From contig JAFGDW010000320.1 in the NCBI GenBank assembly GCA_016931935.1, positions 1 through 64,000 of the forward strand: 64,000 bases of DNA, given 5' to 3'. Source of the DNA: Candidatus Zhuqueibacterota bacterium (lineage in GTDB: Bacteria; Zhuqueibacterota; Zhuqueibacteria; Thermofontimicrobiales; Thiofontviventaceae). The position numbers and the translations under genes are program-made. Under the pieces are notes generated by a model. It was given only the letters and a program-made list of their open reading frames with translations. It was not told where the DNA came from and made no database searches. Of the stretch, positions 1 to 9,456 are shown one piece after another (the stretch's first letter is position 1; the number at the start of each line of letters is the position of its first letter).

Positions 1-308
1 CTAAAGGGATGCGGCCTAAATAATGATTGAACTAACCCGCGCAAAAAACGCGCGGGAAGCTCATCATCGCTTTAATTAAATATTTTTATCAAAAATCTAA
101 AATCTTAAACAACGGGACAGAGACACGGAGAATTGGAGATTTCCCGAATTTCGTCCTTCCTCCCACTCTCCTTATCCCCTTGTCTCCCTTTCCTAATAGT
201 GCTCAAATTCAATGAAATTTTTGCACATCAACAGCTTACTGCTGAATCATCAGGATTGACTACCTCGAAACGATAGCTATTATACTCCACTTTTACAGAA
301 TGGTTCAG
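1..308. other. Intergenic region with GC-rich hairpin
   Basis: No gene is visible. A perfect 7-bp stem, CCCGCGC (36-42) with GCGCGGG (50-56), encloses an A-rich loop. It lies downstream of the minus-strand exporter gene and could help end its transcription, although no T-run follows on the minus strand. The stretch at about 110-200 is made of degenerate short words of the kind also found at about 7.1-7.28 kb and 10.8-10.9 kb. Confidence 0.5.
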
Positions 309-1961
309 TTAAAACTGCCATTCAAACCGCGATAATTTCCGACTGCCGAGCAGCATCCCAGCGATTATTACAATAGCAGTAATGACGCAACTCACCAGAA
401 TCATCATCACATCGAGCGTTAATGTACCAAATCCCAGATAATCGCCAATCGTGTAGACAGCGGCAATCAATCCTCCCCATACGATCATCATCAGAATTGG
501 CCCGTAGAGGGTGATCAGCATTCCCATTGTGGTGAGCATGCGCTTGGGATGATCCCAATCGAATTTAGCAAACCAGCAACCGGCAGTCAGGCCAAAAACG
601 CTGGAAACGGTGACAACCAATGCCGTCAGCACATAGGCCAGGATGCTAATGCGCAGCGATATGTGAAAGAAAACAATCGTTACAGTAACAGCCAGCCAGG
701 TAGCAATAAGGCTGCCGGTGAATGCGACCAGTAATTTCCCCAGCCAGATTCGAATCGTTGATTGGGGGGCGATCAGCAACATCCAGAATGCTTTTCGTTC
801 CATCGGAATCAATCGCGAGGCGATTTGGGCAGCAACAATCGGAGCGAACAGCACAATAAACAGAAACGGCATAAATTCCGCATCCCCGATGGTTGATGAG
901 CCACGGACTAGCGGAAATGCAATCATCATTACTATCAACAACATCAAGTTTGTTAATTGACGCAAATCACGGAATATCAATCGCACATCGCGCATTGCGA
1001 CTACATTTATGATGGATGCTGACTGTTGAGACAGATTTATTAGTGACGCGGGTTTCCCGGAAATACGCCGCGTTTTGAGATTTACTTCCTGAGATGATTC
1101 TACAACTCCATTGGCAAATAATCGACGAGCGAGTAAAACTGATAATATCCAGATTACGGCAGTCAGGCAAACGAGCGGAATAAATCGGGTTATTAAAACG
1201 TAGTCATGATGAGCCGCGACCTGCACCAACACATCCGATGTCCAGGTGGATGGCAGGTGAGTGACGATTGCATCTGTCATTAAGCTGCGCAGTTGATTGA
1301 TACGGCCGGGTTGGAAATCCGGAGAATCTATATTAAATTGGGACGCTCGCACCATTTGCAAACCGATCCACAAACCGAACGATACCATCCCTAAAAATAC
1401 CGCCACCACATCTTTGGCCCGATGTGCGGGAATCATACGTACAACCACGATTGCAATCAGAAATGCAATCGATACGGGCAGCATTAGATAAACAATGTTG
1501 GTTACCAGCATAATCGGGTAATAGTACCATGGCGCGTGCAATATTACACCAACAGCACTGCACACGGGAATTCCCAATACAAAAAACAACGACGTGTTGG
1601 CAATCACTGTTTCTGTCATTTTAAAATTGATAATGGTTGCAGGACGCAGGGGCGCACTCATCAACAAAGGCAGATCTGATGAAATGAATAAATAATGAAT
1701 GGAAACGGTAATGCCACTCATGGCAAGAAAAATGAAAAACGCCGCATAAACAACGGCAAAAGCTGCATTCAATAGTTGCAAGGCATCGCCATGACTACCG
1801 ATTATTACGCTAAACATTTCCGTCGACCATTTGAAAATCAAGTAGAACACAAACAGACTTCCCGCTGCTGCAAGTTGCTTCCGCCGGCGTTTGCCGGATT
1901 CTCCTCGCCGCAGATCGTTGAGCAACATGAATATTTTATTTTTAACGAGAAGAAAATACAT
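309..1961 (-). CDS. ABC-2-type exporter permease
   Basis: A 550-residue polytopic membrane protein, probably the membrane subunit of an exporter whose ATPase is encoded just upstream. After a basic cytoplasmic start (a GKRRRK patch near residue 23) there are about a dozen hydrophobic segments arranged as two repeats of roughly six, typical of the large putative ABC-2 exporter permeases. The start codon shares one base with the stop codon of the ATPase gene (TAATG at 1959-1963), which implies translational coupling. The substrate cannot be read from the sequence. Confident as an ABC permease, not confident about the cargo. Confidence 0.8.
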   Translation of the reverse strand: MYFLLVKNKIFMLLNDLRRGESGKRRRKQLAAAGSLFVFYLIFKWSTEMFSVIIGSHGDALQLLNAAFAVVYAAFFIFLAMSGITVSIHYLFISSDLPLLMSAPLRPATIINFKMTETVIANTSLFFVLGIPVCSAVGVILHAPWYYYPIMLVTNIVYLMLPVSIAFLIAIVVVRMIPAHRAKDVVAVFLGMVSFGLWIGLQMVRASQFNIDSPDFQPGRINQLRSLMTDAIVTHLPSTWTSDVLVQVAAHHDYVLITRFIPLVCLTAVIWILSVLLARRLFANGVVESSQEVNLKTRRISGKPASLINLSQQSASIINVVAMRDVRLIFRDLRQLTNLMLLIVMMIAFPLVRGSSTIGDAEFMPFLFIVLFAPIVAAQIASRLIPMERKAFWMLLIAPQSTIRIWLGKLLVAFTGSLIATWLAVTVTIVFFHISLRISILAYVLTALVVTVSSVFGLTAGCWFAKFDWDHPKRMLTTMGMLITLYGPILMMIVWGGLIAAVYTIGDYLGFGTLTLDVMMILVSCVITAIVIIAGMLLGSRKLSRFEWQF

Positions 1962-2719
1962 TAATTCTCCTCTAAAAATTTCGCTACTTCCTGAGCATCG
2001 TCATTGCCGGTAAGTTGCAAGAAGATATCTTCCAGCGATTGTCCCTGCCACTCTGGTTTTTGCCGTAATTCATCCATCGTACCATACGCAGCCAATTGAC
2101 CTTCGTAAATAATGCCCACACGGTCACACATTGCTTCGGCGATTTCCAGAATGTGAGTAGACATAAACACAGTTGTGCCCTTTTTCACCAGGCCGCGCAG
2201 CAGGTCTTTCAAATTACGAGCACTTTTGGGATCGAGACCAACAGTAGGTTCATCCAGAAACAGAATTTTCGGATCGTGTATCAGGGCGCCGGCCAGCGCG
2301 ACTTTCTGTTTCATGCCATGAGAAAATGACTGGATAAGATCATCCATGCGATCTGTCAGATCGAACAGTTCCACCAGATTAATCAACCGTTTTTGCATTG
2401 TGCCGCGGTCGATTCCATACATTTGTCCCATAAAGGTAATGAACTCACGTGCTGTCAATTTATCGTACAGGATGGGAGTATCAGGAACAAGTCCGAGAAT
2501 AGCTTTGGCCTTCAACGGTTGGGTAACAATATCAAATCCTCCTAATTTCACACTACCGGAGGATGGGCGCAGCAAGCCAGTCATCATTTTTATTGTTGTG
2601 GTTTTTCCAGCGCCGTTTGGTCCAAGAAACACAAATAGCTCATTTTCAACATGCAGATTTAGATTATTGACGGCTGCCAGAGAACCGTACTGTTTGCAGA
2701 GCTGGCTGGCTTCAATCAT
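1961..2719 (-). CDS. ABC transporter ATP-binding protein
   Basis: ATPase subunit of about 252 residues that pairs with the permease at 309-1961. Walker A is GPNGAGKTT, the signature appears as QSFSHGMKQKVALAGAL, Walker B is ILFLDEPTVGLDP, and the switch histidine lies in MSTHILE. This arrangement is typical of ABC-2 (CcmA/YhaQ-like) exporters. I chose the ATG at 2719 (protein start MIEASQLCKQYG) over an in-frame codon at 2752, because the extra 11 residues do not belong to the fold and an AAGAAAG-like ribosome site sits upstream of the inner ATG. Confidence 0.9.
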   Translation of the reverse strand: MIEASQLCKQYGSLAAVNNLNLHVENELFVFLGPNGAGKTTTIKMMTGLLRPSSGSVKLGGFDIVTQPLKAKAILGLVPDTPILYDKLTAREFITFMGQMYGIDRGTMQKRLINLVELFDLTDRMDDLIQSFSHGMKQKVALAGALIHDPKILFLDEPTVGLDPKSARNLKDLLRGLVKKGTTVFMSTHILEIAEAMCDRVGIIYEGQLAAYGTMDELRQKPEWQGQSLEDIFLQLTGNDDAQEVAKFLEEN

Positions 2720-2888
2720 GATTTTGCTTTCTTTTGTGATGTGCAAACACATGTATAGGTTGGTATAAATGAAGTTTAAAAACGTGCTATTGGCTATTTG
2801 CTTTTGGCACTGTGTATTATTTTCTTTTTGCTATACTCTCTGCGCTTTGCTCTAAGCCCTCTCACGTCTGGCGTTTCTCGTTACACTA
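2720..2888. repeat. Degenerate word-like intergenic repeat
   Basis: Between lepA and the ABC operon the plus strand reads as variations on short words (GCTATTGGCTATTTGC, TTTTGGCAC, then CTCTCACGTCTGGCGTTTCTCG). The same words recur at 11760-11845 and 10830-10890. No gene is supported. These look like decayed copies of a dispersed intergenic repeat. Confidence 0.4.
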
Positions 2889-4685
2889 CTAATCCACCTT
2901 CAGCACCGCCAGGAATGCCTCCTGCGGCACGTGCACCTGACCGAGCAGTTTCATGCGTTTTTTACCCTCGCGCTGTTTCTCCAACAGTTTACGCTTTCGG
3001 GTGATGTCGCCGCCGTAACACTTGGCAGTCACATTCTTTCGCAAGGGGCGAATCGTCTCGCGTGCGATTACTTTGCTGCCAATTGTTGATTGCAGGGCGA
3101 TTTCGAACATTTGACGGGGAATTAGATCCTTCAATTTAGCGGTAACTTTTCTGCCCCAATCATATGATTTGGATCGGTGCACAATCATAGACAACGCATC
3201 CACTTGCTCACGATTGACAAGAATTTCCAGTTTCACCATATCGCCCGGCCGGCTGCCAATGTATTCATAATCCAGCGAGGCATAACCCCGACTAATGGAT
3301 TTCAATTTATCATAAAAATCATAAATTACTTCAATCAGGGGGAATTCGTAATGTAAATCCGCCCGCGTCGGATCGAGGTATTCGGTATTGATGTATTCAC
3401 CGCGGCGCTCCTGCGCCAATTTCATAATGTTGCCGATAAATTCTGTTGGGGTGAGAATACTGGCTTTGATATACGGTTCTTCGATGCGCTGGATGTACGT
3501 CTGTTGCGGCCAATCCACCGGATTATCCACAGTGATCACATCCCCATTGGTTTTGGTGACCCTAAACTCGACGCTCGGCAGTGTCGTAATCAAATTCAGA
3601 TTATATTCGCGTTCCAGCCGCTCCTGAACAATTTCCAGATGGAGCATACCGAGAAAACCGCAGCGGAATCCAAACCCGAGCGCTAAAGAATCTTCAGGCT
3701 GCCAAACCAGAGCTGCATCGTTCAGGGCATATTTTTCAATTGCACTACGCAAATCTTCATAATCTTCATTTTCCGCCGGGAAAATACTGCTGAATACCAT
3801 TGGTTTGATGTCCCGATAACCCGGTAGACGCTCCCGCGCTGGATTACTCGCCGTTGTGATGGTATCACCAACTTTCGTATCCCGAACTTCTTTGATGCCG
3901 GAAATAACGTAACCCACTTCACCAACACTTAATTTATCTCGGGGAATCTGTTTCAGTTTAAGTATTCCCACTTCATCTACTTCAAACCGTCGGTCGTGAG
4001 CAAAAAATTTAATGACATCGTCTTTGTGCAACTCACCCTGAAATACACGAATGTACGCGACAGCGCCGCGATAGTTATTAAATACGGAGTCGAATATCAA
4101 TGCCTGTAACGGAGCATTCGTATCACCCTTCGGTGCAGGAACTCGTGCCACGATCGCTTCAAGAATATCCGGCACACCTACGCCGGAGCGCGCGCTGCAC
4201 AGCAATATTTCCGATTCATCAATGCCGATCAAATCCATTAATTGATGTTTGACGACCTCTGGTTGTGCATTGTTCATATCAATTTTATTGATCACCGGGA
4301 TGATTGTCAGATTATTTTCCAGCGCCAGGTATAAATTGCTCAATGTCTGCGCTTCCACACCTTGACAGGCATCCACAACCAGCAACGCTCCTTCGCAGGC
4401 CGCCAGACTTCGTGATACTTCATATGTAAAATCCACATGCCCCGGGGTGTCGATTAAATTCAACAAATACGTCTGTTTATTATTGGCTTTATATTCCATC
4501 GTGACCGCATGGGATTTAATCGTAATGCCGCGTTCCCGCTCCAGGTCCATACTATCCAGCACCTGTTCCTGCATCTCTGATTTGTTCACGGCGCCGGTCA
4601 TTTCTAAAATCCGGTCGGCTAACGTGGACTTCCCATGGTCGATATGTGCAATAATACAAAAATTTCGAATGTGTTCAGTTTGCAT
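2889..4685 (-). CDS. lepA: Elongation factor 4 (LepA GTPase)
   Basis: A 598-residue translational GTPase that back-translocates stalled ribosomes and affects initiation complexes; it acts on 70S ribosomes. Full-length, matching the normal size of about 600. The G motifs are all present: AHIDHGKST (G1), RGITIK (G2), DTPGHVD (G3), NKID (G4) and CSARSG (G5). Domains II, III and V follow, and the LepA-specific C-terminal domain is recognisable from [19 protein letters not shown]. The start at 4685 places [18 protein letters not shown] exactly as in the family. A long, repeat-bearing gap lies upstream. No lepB follows, unlike in enterobacteria. Confidence 0.97.
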   Translation of the reverse strand: MQTEHIRNFCIIAHIDHGKSTLADRILEMTGAVNKSEMQEQVLDSMDLERERGITIKSHAVTMEYKANNKQTYLLNLIDTPGHVDFTYEVSRSLAACEGALLVVDACQGVEAQTLSNLYLALENNLTIIPVINKIDMNNAQPEVVKHQLMDLIGIDESEILLCSARSGVGVPDILEAIVARVPAPKGDTNAPLQALIFDSVFNNYRGAVAYIRVFQGELHKDDVIKFFAHDRRFEVDEVGILKLKQIPRDKLSVGEVGYVISGIKEVRDTKVGDTITTASNPARERLPGYRDIKPMVFSSIFPAENEDYEDLRSAIEKYALNDAALVWQPEDSLALGFGFRCGFLGMLHLEIVQERLEREYNLNLITTLPSVEFRVTKTNGDVITVDNPVDWPQQTYIQRIEEPYIKASILTPTEFIGNIMKLAQERRGEYINTEYLDPTRADLHYEFPLIEVIYDFYDKLKSISRGYASLDYEYIGSRPGDMVKLEILVNREQVDALSMIVHRSKSYDWGRKVTAKLKDLIPRQMFEIALQSTIGSKVIARETIRPLRKNVTAKCYGGDITRKRKLLEKQREGKKRMKLLGQVHVPQEAFLAVLKVD

Positions 4686-5527
4686 AGCTTCCTCATGTTA
4701 CAAACAATAAAAAGTTAGGTAATTTAGGCATTTTTTCGGTTGAAATCAAGAGGTTTTTATTTGCCTTGGGTTGGATTATTTAATCATTCCCAACGTCTCG
4801 CCGGGAACGGTTAAGCAGCGACTTTACCGTGATAATTATATGTTGTCTATCTGAGTTGTTTTTATTATCCTGTTAGCTCCGCAAACTACAAATTATCGTT
4901 CTGTCAATCCTCTGAAGGAATGCAGTTCCGTCGCTCTCCGAAGGTTTTGTGTTGTGTTTTCATAATTAAATTAGAACAATCGCTATCAAATCTAACCAAT
5001 TAAGACTGGACGCAGAGCGTCCTTACTGAATTCCGCCGCAGACCGGTGGAACTATCTAACGATATGATTTATTTTTATTCTTGACATTCTTTTAAAAAAT
5101 TGATATTATCATCTACATCACTCTACACAGATGGCATTAGTACTACAACGTTAAGTTAATAGCTTCGTTGAGCGAAAACTCCAAATTGTCAAATGGCAAA
5201 TACCAAATAATATCCAATTTTCAGATTCCAATAATAAAATACCTGAAGATACTGGCAATTTATGGCTTAGTTTGGAATTTTGGATATTGTAATTTGTCAT
5301 TTATTTGTTTTTTGGGATTTGAATCCTGGAATTTTCCCCAACAGGATATTGTTTGATTAACTTAACGTTGTAGTATTAGTAGCAACTGCCAAATCATTTT
5401 TCAAATATCGATATACCTTAAAATACAATCCGTTTGAACCGATGCAATCGCTCCAAGCGATGGTTTAGGTACATGCTACAAACTAACCCGCAATAATAAT
5501 AAAAAATTACATCCGGAGGAAGTCATC
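4686..5527. other. Long intergenic region with repeats
   Basis: An 842-bp divergent gap between lepA and dacB. It contains a perfect small hairpin, GGACGC-AGA-GCGTCC (5008-5022), and a 239-bp element bounded by 22-bp inverted repeats (listed separately). A short plus-strand reading frame at 5168-5356 lies inside this element and is not believed to be a gene. A GGAGGA ribosome site directly precedes the dacB ATG. Confidence 0.6.
5139..5377. repeat. Inverted-repeat-bounded element R1
   Basis: Left end AGTACTACAACGTTAAGTTA (5139 onward, 22 nt to 5160) and its reverse complement at 5356-5377 agree at 21 of 22 positions. The roughly 195-bp interior is itself a degenerate inverted arrangement of the words CAAATTGTCAAATGGCAAATACC and their complements, so the whole element could fold as one long hairpin. 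There is no coding capacity. It resembles a MITE or REP-like element and shares the inner terminal core TTAAGTTAA with the element at 43681-43857. Confidence 0.6.
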
Positions 5528-7024
5528 ATGCGAAACATCATTCCATTTTTCATTCTGTCATTATTCTTAGGTGGATGCGCTGATCAACACATTTCACAAT
5601 CGTCGCCAGCAACTCCTGAAGAACGACTCGCTTACCAAATCGGACTCCAGATTGAACGCCCGGAGTTTGACAACGCGTTTATCGGCATGATGGTACAATC
5701 GGGGGAAACCGGAGAAATTTTATTTCAACATAATGCGTATAAAATGATGATGCCTGCTTCCAACGAAAAAATTCTCACATCCGCGGCTACGTTAATCAGC
5801 TTTGGTCCCGAATTTCAGCTTCAAACCAAAGTATATGCAAAGGGCGAAATCGAGGCCGGTACATTGAACGGCGATTTGGTGATTGTAGGCGGTGGCGATC
5901 CCACGCTTGGGACTCGCTTATGTAAAATGCAATCCCTTGACGACTGCAATTTTTTTGAACCATGGATCGATGCGTTACAACAAGCGGGCATCCTAGCAAT
6001 CACTGGCAACCTGATTGGCGTGGATGATATTTTTGACGATGAACCAATCGGCTACGGCTGGTCGCTGGACGATCTCAGCTATTATTATGCCACTCAAATC
6101 AGCGGTCTTTCACTGAATGAAAATGAAGCGCGATTGACAGTGGCAGTCGATAGTGCGACCGGGGCAATTGACGTTTCCATCAATCCTGATTACGGGATGT
6201 TTATTATTACCAATAAAGCTACCTCGACACATGATAAAATGCAAGAAACAGATATGAATGTGCTGCGGGTGGAGGGTAGCAATGAAGTGATTATTTCAGG
6301 AACATTGCTTGCCGGCAAACATTATCGACAGGATATTTCGGTGCATAATCCAACCGAATACTTTCTTCATGGATTACGATACGAATTAGCAAAATCCGGT
6401 ATTCGAGTGCATGGTGATCAAATCGACGGAGATGACATGTTTACGACCGTAACGCTGGATTCCCTGCAATTGATTTACACCCATCAATCGCCGCCGATGT
6501 CCGAAATGATAAGAATACTGATGAAGGAATCGCAGAATCTTTATGCGGAAACATTTGTCAAGTTGCTGGGCGCATATTTTGGAAAAGTCGGCACATTTCA
6601 GGAAGGCCGGGAAGTAGTGCACGCCACATTGAAGCGGTTAGGTTTAGAACCAACGTCATATGCCTATCAGGACGGATCGGGGTTGGCCCGCTACAATTAT
6701 ATCTCCCCAAACCACTTGACCACCGTGCTGCGGCGCATGTACTATCATAAATACGCCGAAACGTTCATGAGCGCCCTGCCTGTCGCCGGCATTGACGGCA
6801 CGATAAAAAACCGTCTGCATGGGACAATTGCGCAGGAACAAGTGAGGGCCAAAACCGGCACGATTTCCAACGTCCGTTGCCTGTCGGGATATGCAACGAC
6901 TGCCGACAATGAGGATGTTGTGTTCTCTATTATGGCAAATAATTTTTTGTGCAGCTCTCAGGTGGTGATGGATTTTCAGGATCAGGTGTGTATGTTACTG
7001 ACGGCGTTTAGCAGAAATAAGTAA
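5528..7024 (+). CDS. dacB: D-Ala-D-Ala carboxypeptidase/endopeptidase (PBP4 type)
   Basis: A 498-residue periplasmic serine peptidase of the S13 (DacB/PBP4) family that trims peptidoglycan stem peptides and cross-links. The three penicillin-binding motifs are in order: SNEK (Ser78-xx-Lys81), SQN near residue 335, and KTG near 442. The large insertion between motifs one and two is typical of the class. The N-terminus is a lipoprotein signal with lipobox LGGC (Cys17), so the enzyme is probably membrane-anchored, unlike soluble E. coli PBP4. A GGAGGA site lies 8 nt before the ATG. It stands alone and converges on the aldehyde dehydrogenase gene. Confidence 0.92.
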   Translation: MRNIIPFFILSLFLGGCADQHISQSSPATPEERLAYQIGLQIERPEFDNAFIGMMVQSGETGEILFQHNAYKMMMPASNEKILTSAATLISFGPEFQLQTKVYAKGEIEAGTLNGDLVIVGGGDPTLGTRLCKMQSLDDCNFFEPWIDALQQAGILAITGNLIGVDDIFDDEPIGYGWSLDDLSYYYATQISGLSLNENEARLTVAVDSATGAIDVSINPDYGMFIITNKATSTHDKMQETDMNVLRVEGSNEVIISGTLLAGKHYRQDISVHNPTEYFLHGLRYELAKSGIRVHGDQIDGDDMFTTVTLDSLQLIYTHQSPPMSEMIRILMKESQNLYAETFVKLLGAYFGKVGTFQEGREVVHATLKRLGLEPTSYAYQDGSGLARYNYISPNHLTTVLRRMYYHKYAETFMSALPVAGIDGTIKNRLHGTIAQEQVRAKTGTISNVRCLSGYATTADNEDVVFSIMANNFLCSSQVVMDFQDQVCMLLTAFSRNK

Positions 7025-7279
7025 AAGTGTGGGCGACAAAGAGATTGTGAGATAAGGAGACCAGGTGATAGGGTGATGATTGATATTTCATTTTTTCCAT
7101 ATCGCCTGATCGACTTATCTCATCATCCATTGTACAACATCAACTGTCTCTATCCTTATTCTCTATTCTCAATTTTCTTTTTACTTCACCATTCTCCCTT
7201 CTCCGTTTTCCATCCTTCATTGTGCTTTCATCTCACATTTCACTTTTTTTTCGTTTCACGTCTCACATTCCCCTACTCC
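7025..7279. repeat. Pyrimidine-rich degenerate repeat between convergent genes
   Basis: The plus strand is a run of imperfect pyrimidine-rich words (CATCTCACATTTCACTT, CGTTTCACGTCTCACATT) separating two convergent genes. The same vocabulary occurs at 10830-10890 and 2840-2880. A reading frame across it (7073-7336) is low complexity, runs into the dehydrogenase gene and is not a credible gene. Confidence 0.4.
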
Positions 7280-8647
7280 TTACTTCACATAAACACTCTT
7301 AATATTCACGAACTCACGAATCCCGATATACGATAATTCACGACCATACCCGCTTTCCTTAATCCCGCCAAACGGCAGTCGCGGATCGGATTTGACGAAT
7401 GCATTTACGAAACAACAACCCGCTTCGATTTCAGTAGCGGCAATACCTTCACCCTTTTCAACATCCCGCGTGAAGATCGCTGCGCCAAGCCCAAATGAAG
7501 AATCGTTGGCTACACGAATCGCTTCACTTTCATACTTTACCGGAATAATAGCAGCAACCGGACCGAACAGCTCTTCTTCGTACGCGGGCATGCCTTTGTT
7601 AACATCGGTCAACACTGTGGGCGGATAAAACGCGCCATTTCCAGCAGGGAGTTCACCCCCGAGCACTAGCCGGGCACCATTACGGATACTGCTCATTACC
7701 TGAACATGCAATTCATCCCGCAAATCGTGACGCGCCTGCGGACCAATGTCGGTTGCCGGGTCAAGCGGATCACCCATTTTAATTTTTTTCATCTGATTGA
7801 CAAACTTCGTTTCAAACTCAGCGCGAACCGCTTCCACCACGATAAAGCGCTTGGCGGCAATGCAACTCTGTCCGGCATTAATCAGGCGACTGATGACGCA
7901 TGCATTAACCGTTTCGTCAAGATCAGCATCTTCAAGCACGATATATGGATCGCTGCCGCCTAATTCAAGCACTGTTTTTTTCAACATCGCTCCAGCCTTA
8001 GCAGCGACAGCACGTCCGGCTGGAGTGCTTCCGGTCAGTGTAACCGCCTTGACCAAAGAATTTTCAATAATTGTATTGACTTGATTGCTTCCCACCAGCA
8101 ATGTTGTGAATACATTTTCGGGAAATCCGGCCTGTTTGAACACATTCTCGATCGCTAAAGCACAGCCAGGCACATTGGATGCATGCTTTAATACGCCAAC
8201 ATTACCAGCCATGAGCGCAGGCGCTGCAAAACGAAATACCTGCCAGAACGGGAAATTCCAGGGCATTACCGCCAATATCACACCGAGGGGCTGGTATGTA
8301 ATAAAACTTTTACTGGCATCTGTGGCGATCACTTCGGATTGCAAAAAAGATTCGGCGTTGTCCGCATAATACTCACATACCCAGGCACACTTTTCCGCCT
8401 CCGCTTTCCCTTCACGTAGTGTCTTTCCCATCTCTGTAGTCATCAGGTGTGCATACTCGTCTGCATTGGTTCGTAAAATTTTGGCGGCTTGTTTCATCAG
8501 GTGGGAGCGATCGTTAACAGACATAGATCGCCATTCCGGGAATGCAAGGTGGGCTGCGGTAATTTTTTCGCTCACCTGCTGTGGCGTTGATTCATTGTAG
8601 GATGCAATCGTCTCACCGGTTGCCGGATTCACAGCGACAAGTTTCAT
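7280..8647 (-). CDS. NAD(P)-dependent aldehyde dehydrogenase, succinate-semialdehyde type
   Basis: A 455-residue aldehyde dehydrogenase, the size of the short succinate-semialdehyde dehydrogenases (Sad/YneI and GabD-like). The Rossmann region holds PWNFPFWQVFR and the cofactor Lys in KHASNVPG. The glycine motif is TGSTPAGRAVA, the general-base Glu is in LELGGSDPYIV, and the catalytic Cys is in NAGQSCIAAKRF. The C-terminal ELFGPVA and PFGGIKESGYGREL motifs are intact. AGGAGG lies just before the ATG. Substrate assignment (succinic semialdehyde versus other aldehydes) is inferred from overall similarity and is the uncertain part. No GABA transaminase gene is nearby. Confidence 0.85.
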   Translation of the reverse strand: MKLVAVNPATGETIASYNESTPQQVSEKITAAHLAFPEWRSMSVNDRSHLMKQAAKILRTNADEYAHLMTTEMGKTLREGKAEAEKCAWVCEYYADNAESFLQSEVIATDASKSFITYQPLGVILAVMPWNFPFWQVFRFAAPALMAGNVGVLKHASNVPGCALAIENVFKQAGFPENVFTTLLVGSNQVNTIIENSLVKAVTLTGSTPAGRAVAAKAGAMLKKTVLELGGSDPYIVLEDADLDETVNACVISRLINAGQSCIAAKRFIVVEAVRAEFETKFVNQMKKIKMGDPLDPATDIGPQARHDLRDELHVQVMSSIRNGARLVLGGELPAGNGAFYPPTVLTDVNKGMPAYEEELFGPVAAIIPVKYESEAIRVANDSSFGLGAAIFTRDVEKGEGIAATEIEAGCCFVNAFVKSDPRLPFGGIKESGYGRELSYIGIREFVNIKSVYVK

Positions 8648-8747
8648 TGTATTGCCTCCTGCTATGTTATATTTTTAATTCCTCTGTAGAAAAAGTATGC
8701 CGGAATAACTTGTATCGTTATAATTTTTGTAATCTGAATTGGTGATA

Positions 8748-9191
8748 TTAATTTTGTGATGTCTTCTTTGATTTGAATTTATCAAGTTGAGCGCGGACGT
8801 GATACGATAACATATTGCCCATACCCAGCGGCTTCTTGTCCTTTAGATATTCAAGAATTTTGAACGCCAGGCTACTGCCAACAACCACTGGTCCGCCACC
8901 CATTTCCACAGCAACTTCAATTGCCTCCACCACCTGCTCTTCCGTAGCGCCGTTTCGCAATGCTTCATTGATATGATATGCCTGGCAGCCTTCACAATTG
9001 GTCACCACAGCGATCCCCACGGCAATCAGCTCTTTGTACATGCGTTCGAGATTACCGTCTTTCATCGATTCTTTAAACAATATTTGATACGATTCATACG
9101 CTTTTGAATCCCGGGACGCGAACGCGTTGTGGGAGTACAGTAAATCCTGATAAAGGCCGTCAATTTTTTCGATGTCTTTTTTCGTAAGCAT
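8748..9191 (-). CDS. Carboxymuconolactone decarboxylase / AhpD-like protein
   Basis: A 147-residue all-helical protein. The AhpD-type redox motif is visible as NCEGCQAYHINEALRNGAT (C-x2-C-x3-H), followed by the characteristic EEQVVEAIEVAVEMGGGP helix. Members are thiol-dependent alkylhydroperoxide reductases or related enzymes. The CxxC-H pair argues for the peroxidase-like branch rather than a true decarboxylase. A GAGG site lies upstream. It is preceded by a 265-bp gap and followed by the aldehyde dehydrogenase gene on the same strand, so cotranscription is possible but not proven. Confidence 0.85.
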   Translation of the reverse strand: MLTKKDIEKIDGLYQDLLYSHNAFASRDSKAYESYQILFKESMKDGNLERMYKELIAVGIAVVTNCEGCQAYHINEALRNGATEEQVVEAIEVAVEMGGGPVVVGSSLAFKILEYLKDKKPLGMGNMLSYHVRAQLDKFKSKKTSQN

Positions 9192-9456
9192 GGGAGGTCC
9201 TCGTGTTAAGTGACAGATGCACGTTTATTGATAAGCAATACTGCTTCCCAATCAAAATTTCATTTTAACGGAATATAACACTTGTAACGAAATAATCAAG
9301 ATTTTTTTGACAGATGGGTGACGGGAGATTGAATTATTTTAGGTTGTAACTGTTCCCGGTGTGCATTCAGGATAATAAGATAACAGCGTTACCGCGAAAA
9401 ATTTCGATGCAAAGCCATGCAATATGCACTCCCGATTAAAACATAGAACTCAGGTC

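Noticed and set aside
5168-5356. Small frame inside element R1
   Set aside because: Entirely within the inverted-repeat element; hydrophobic translation arises from the CAAAT/ATTTG words.
7073-7336. Frame over pyrimidine-rich repeat
   Set aside because: Low complexity Ser/Phe/His-rich translation produced by the repeat; overlaps the end of the aldehyde dehydrogenase gene.
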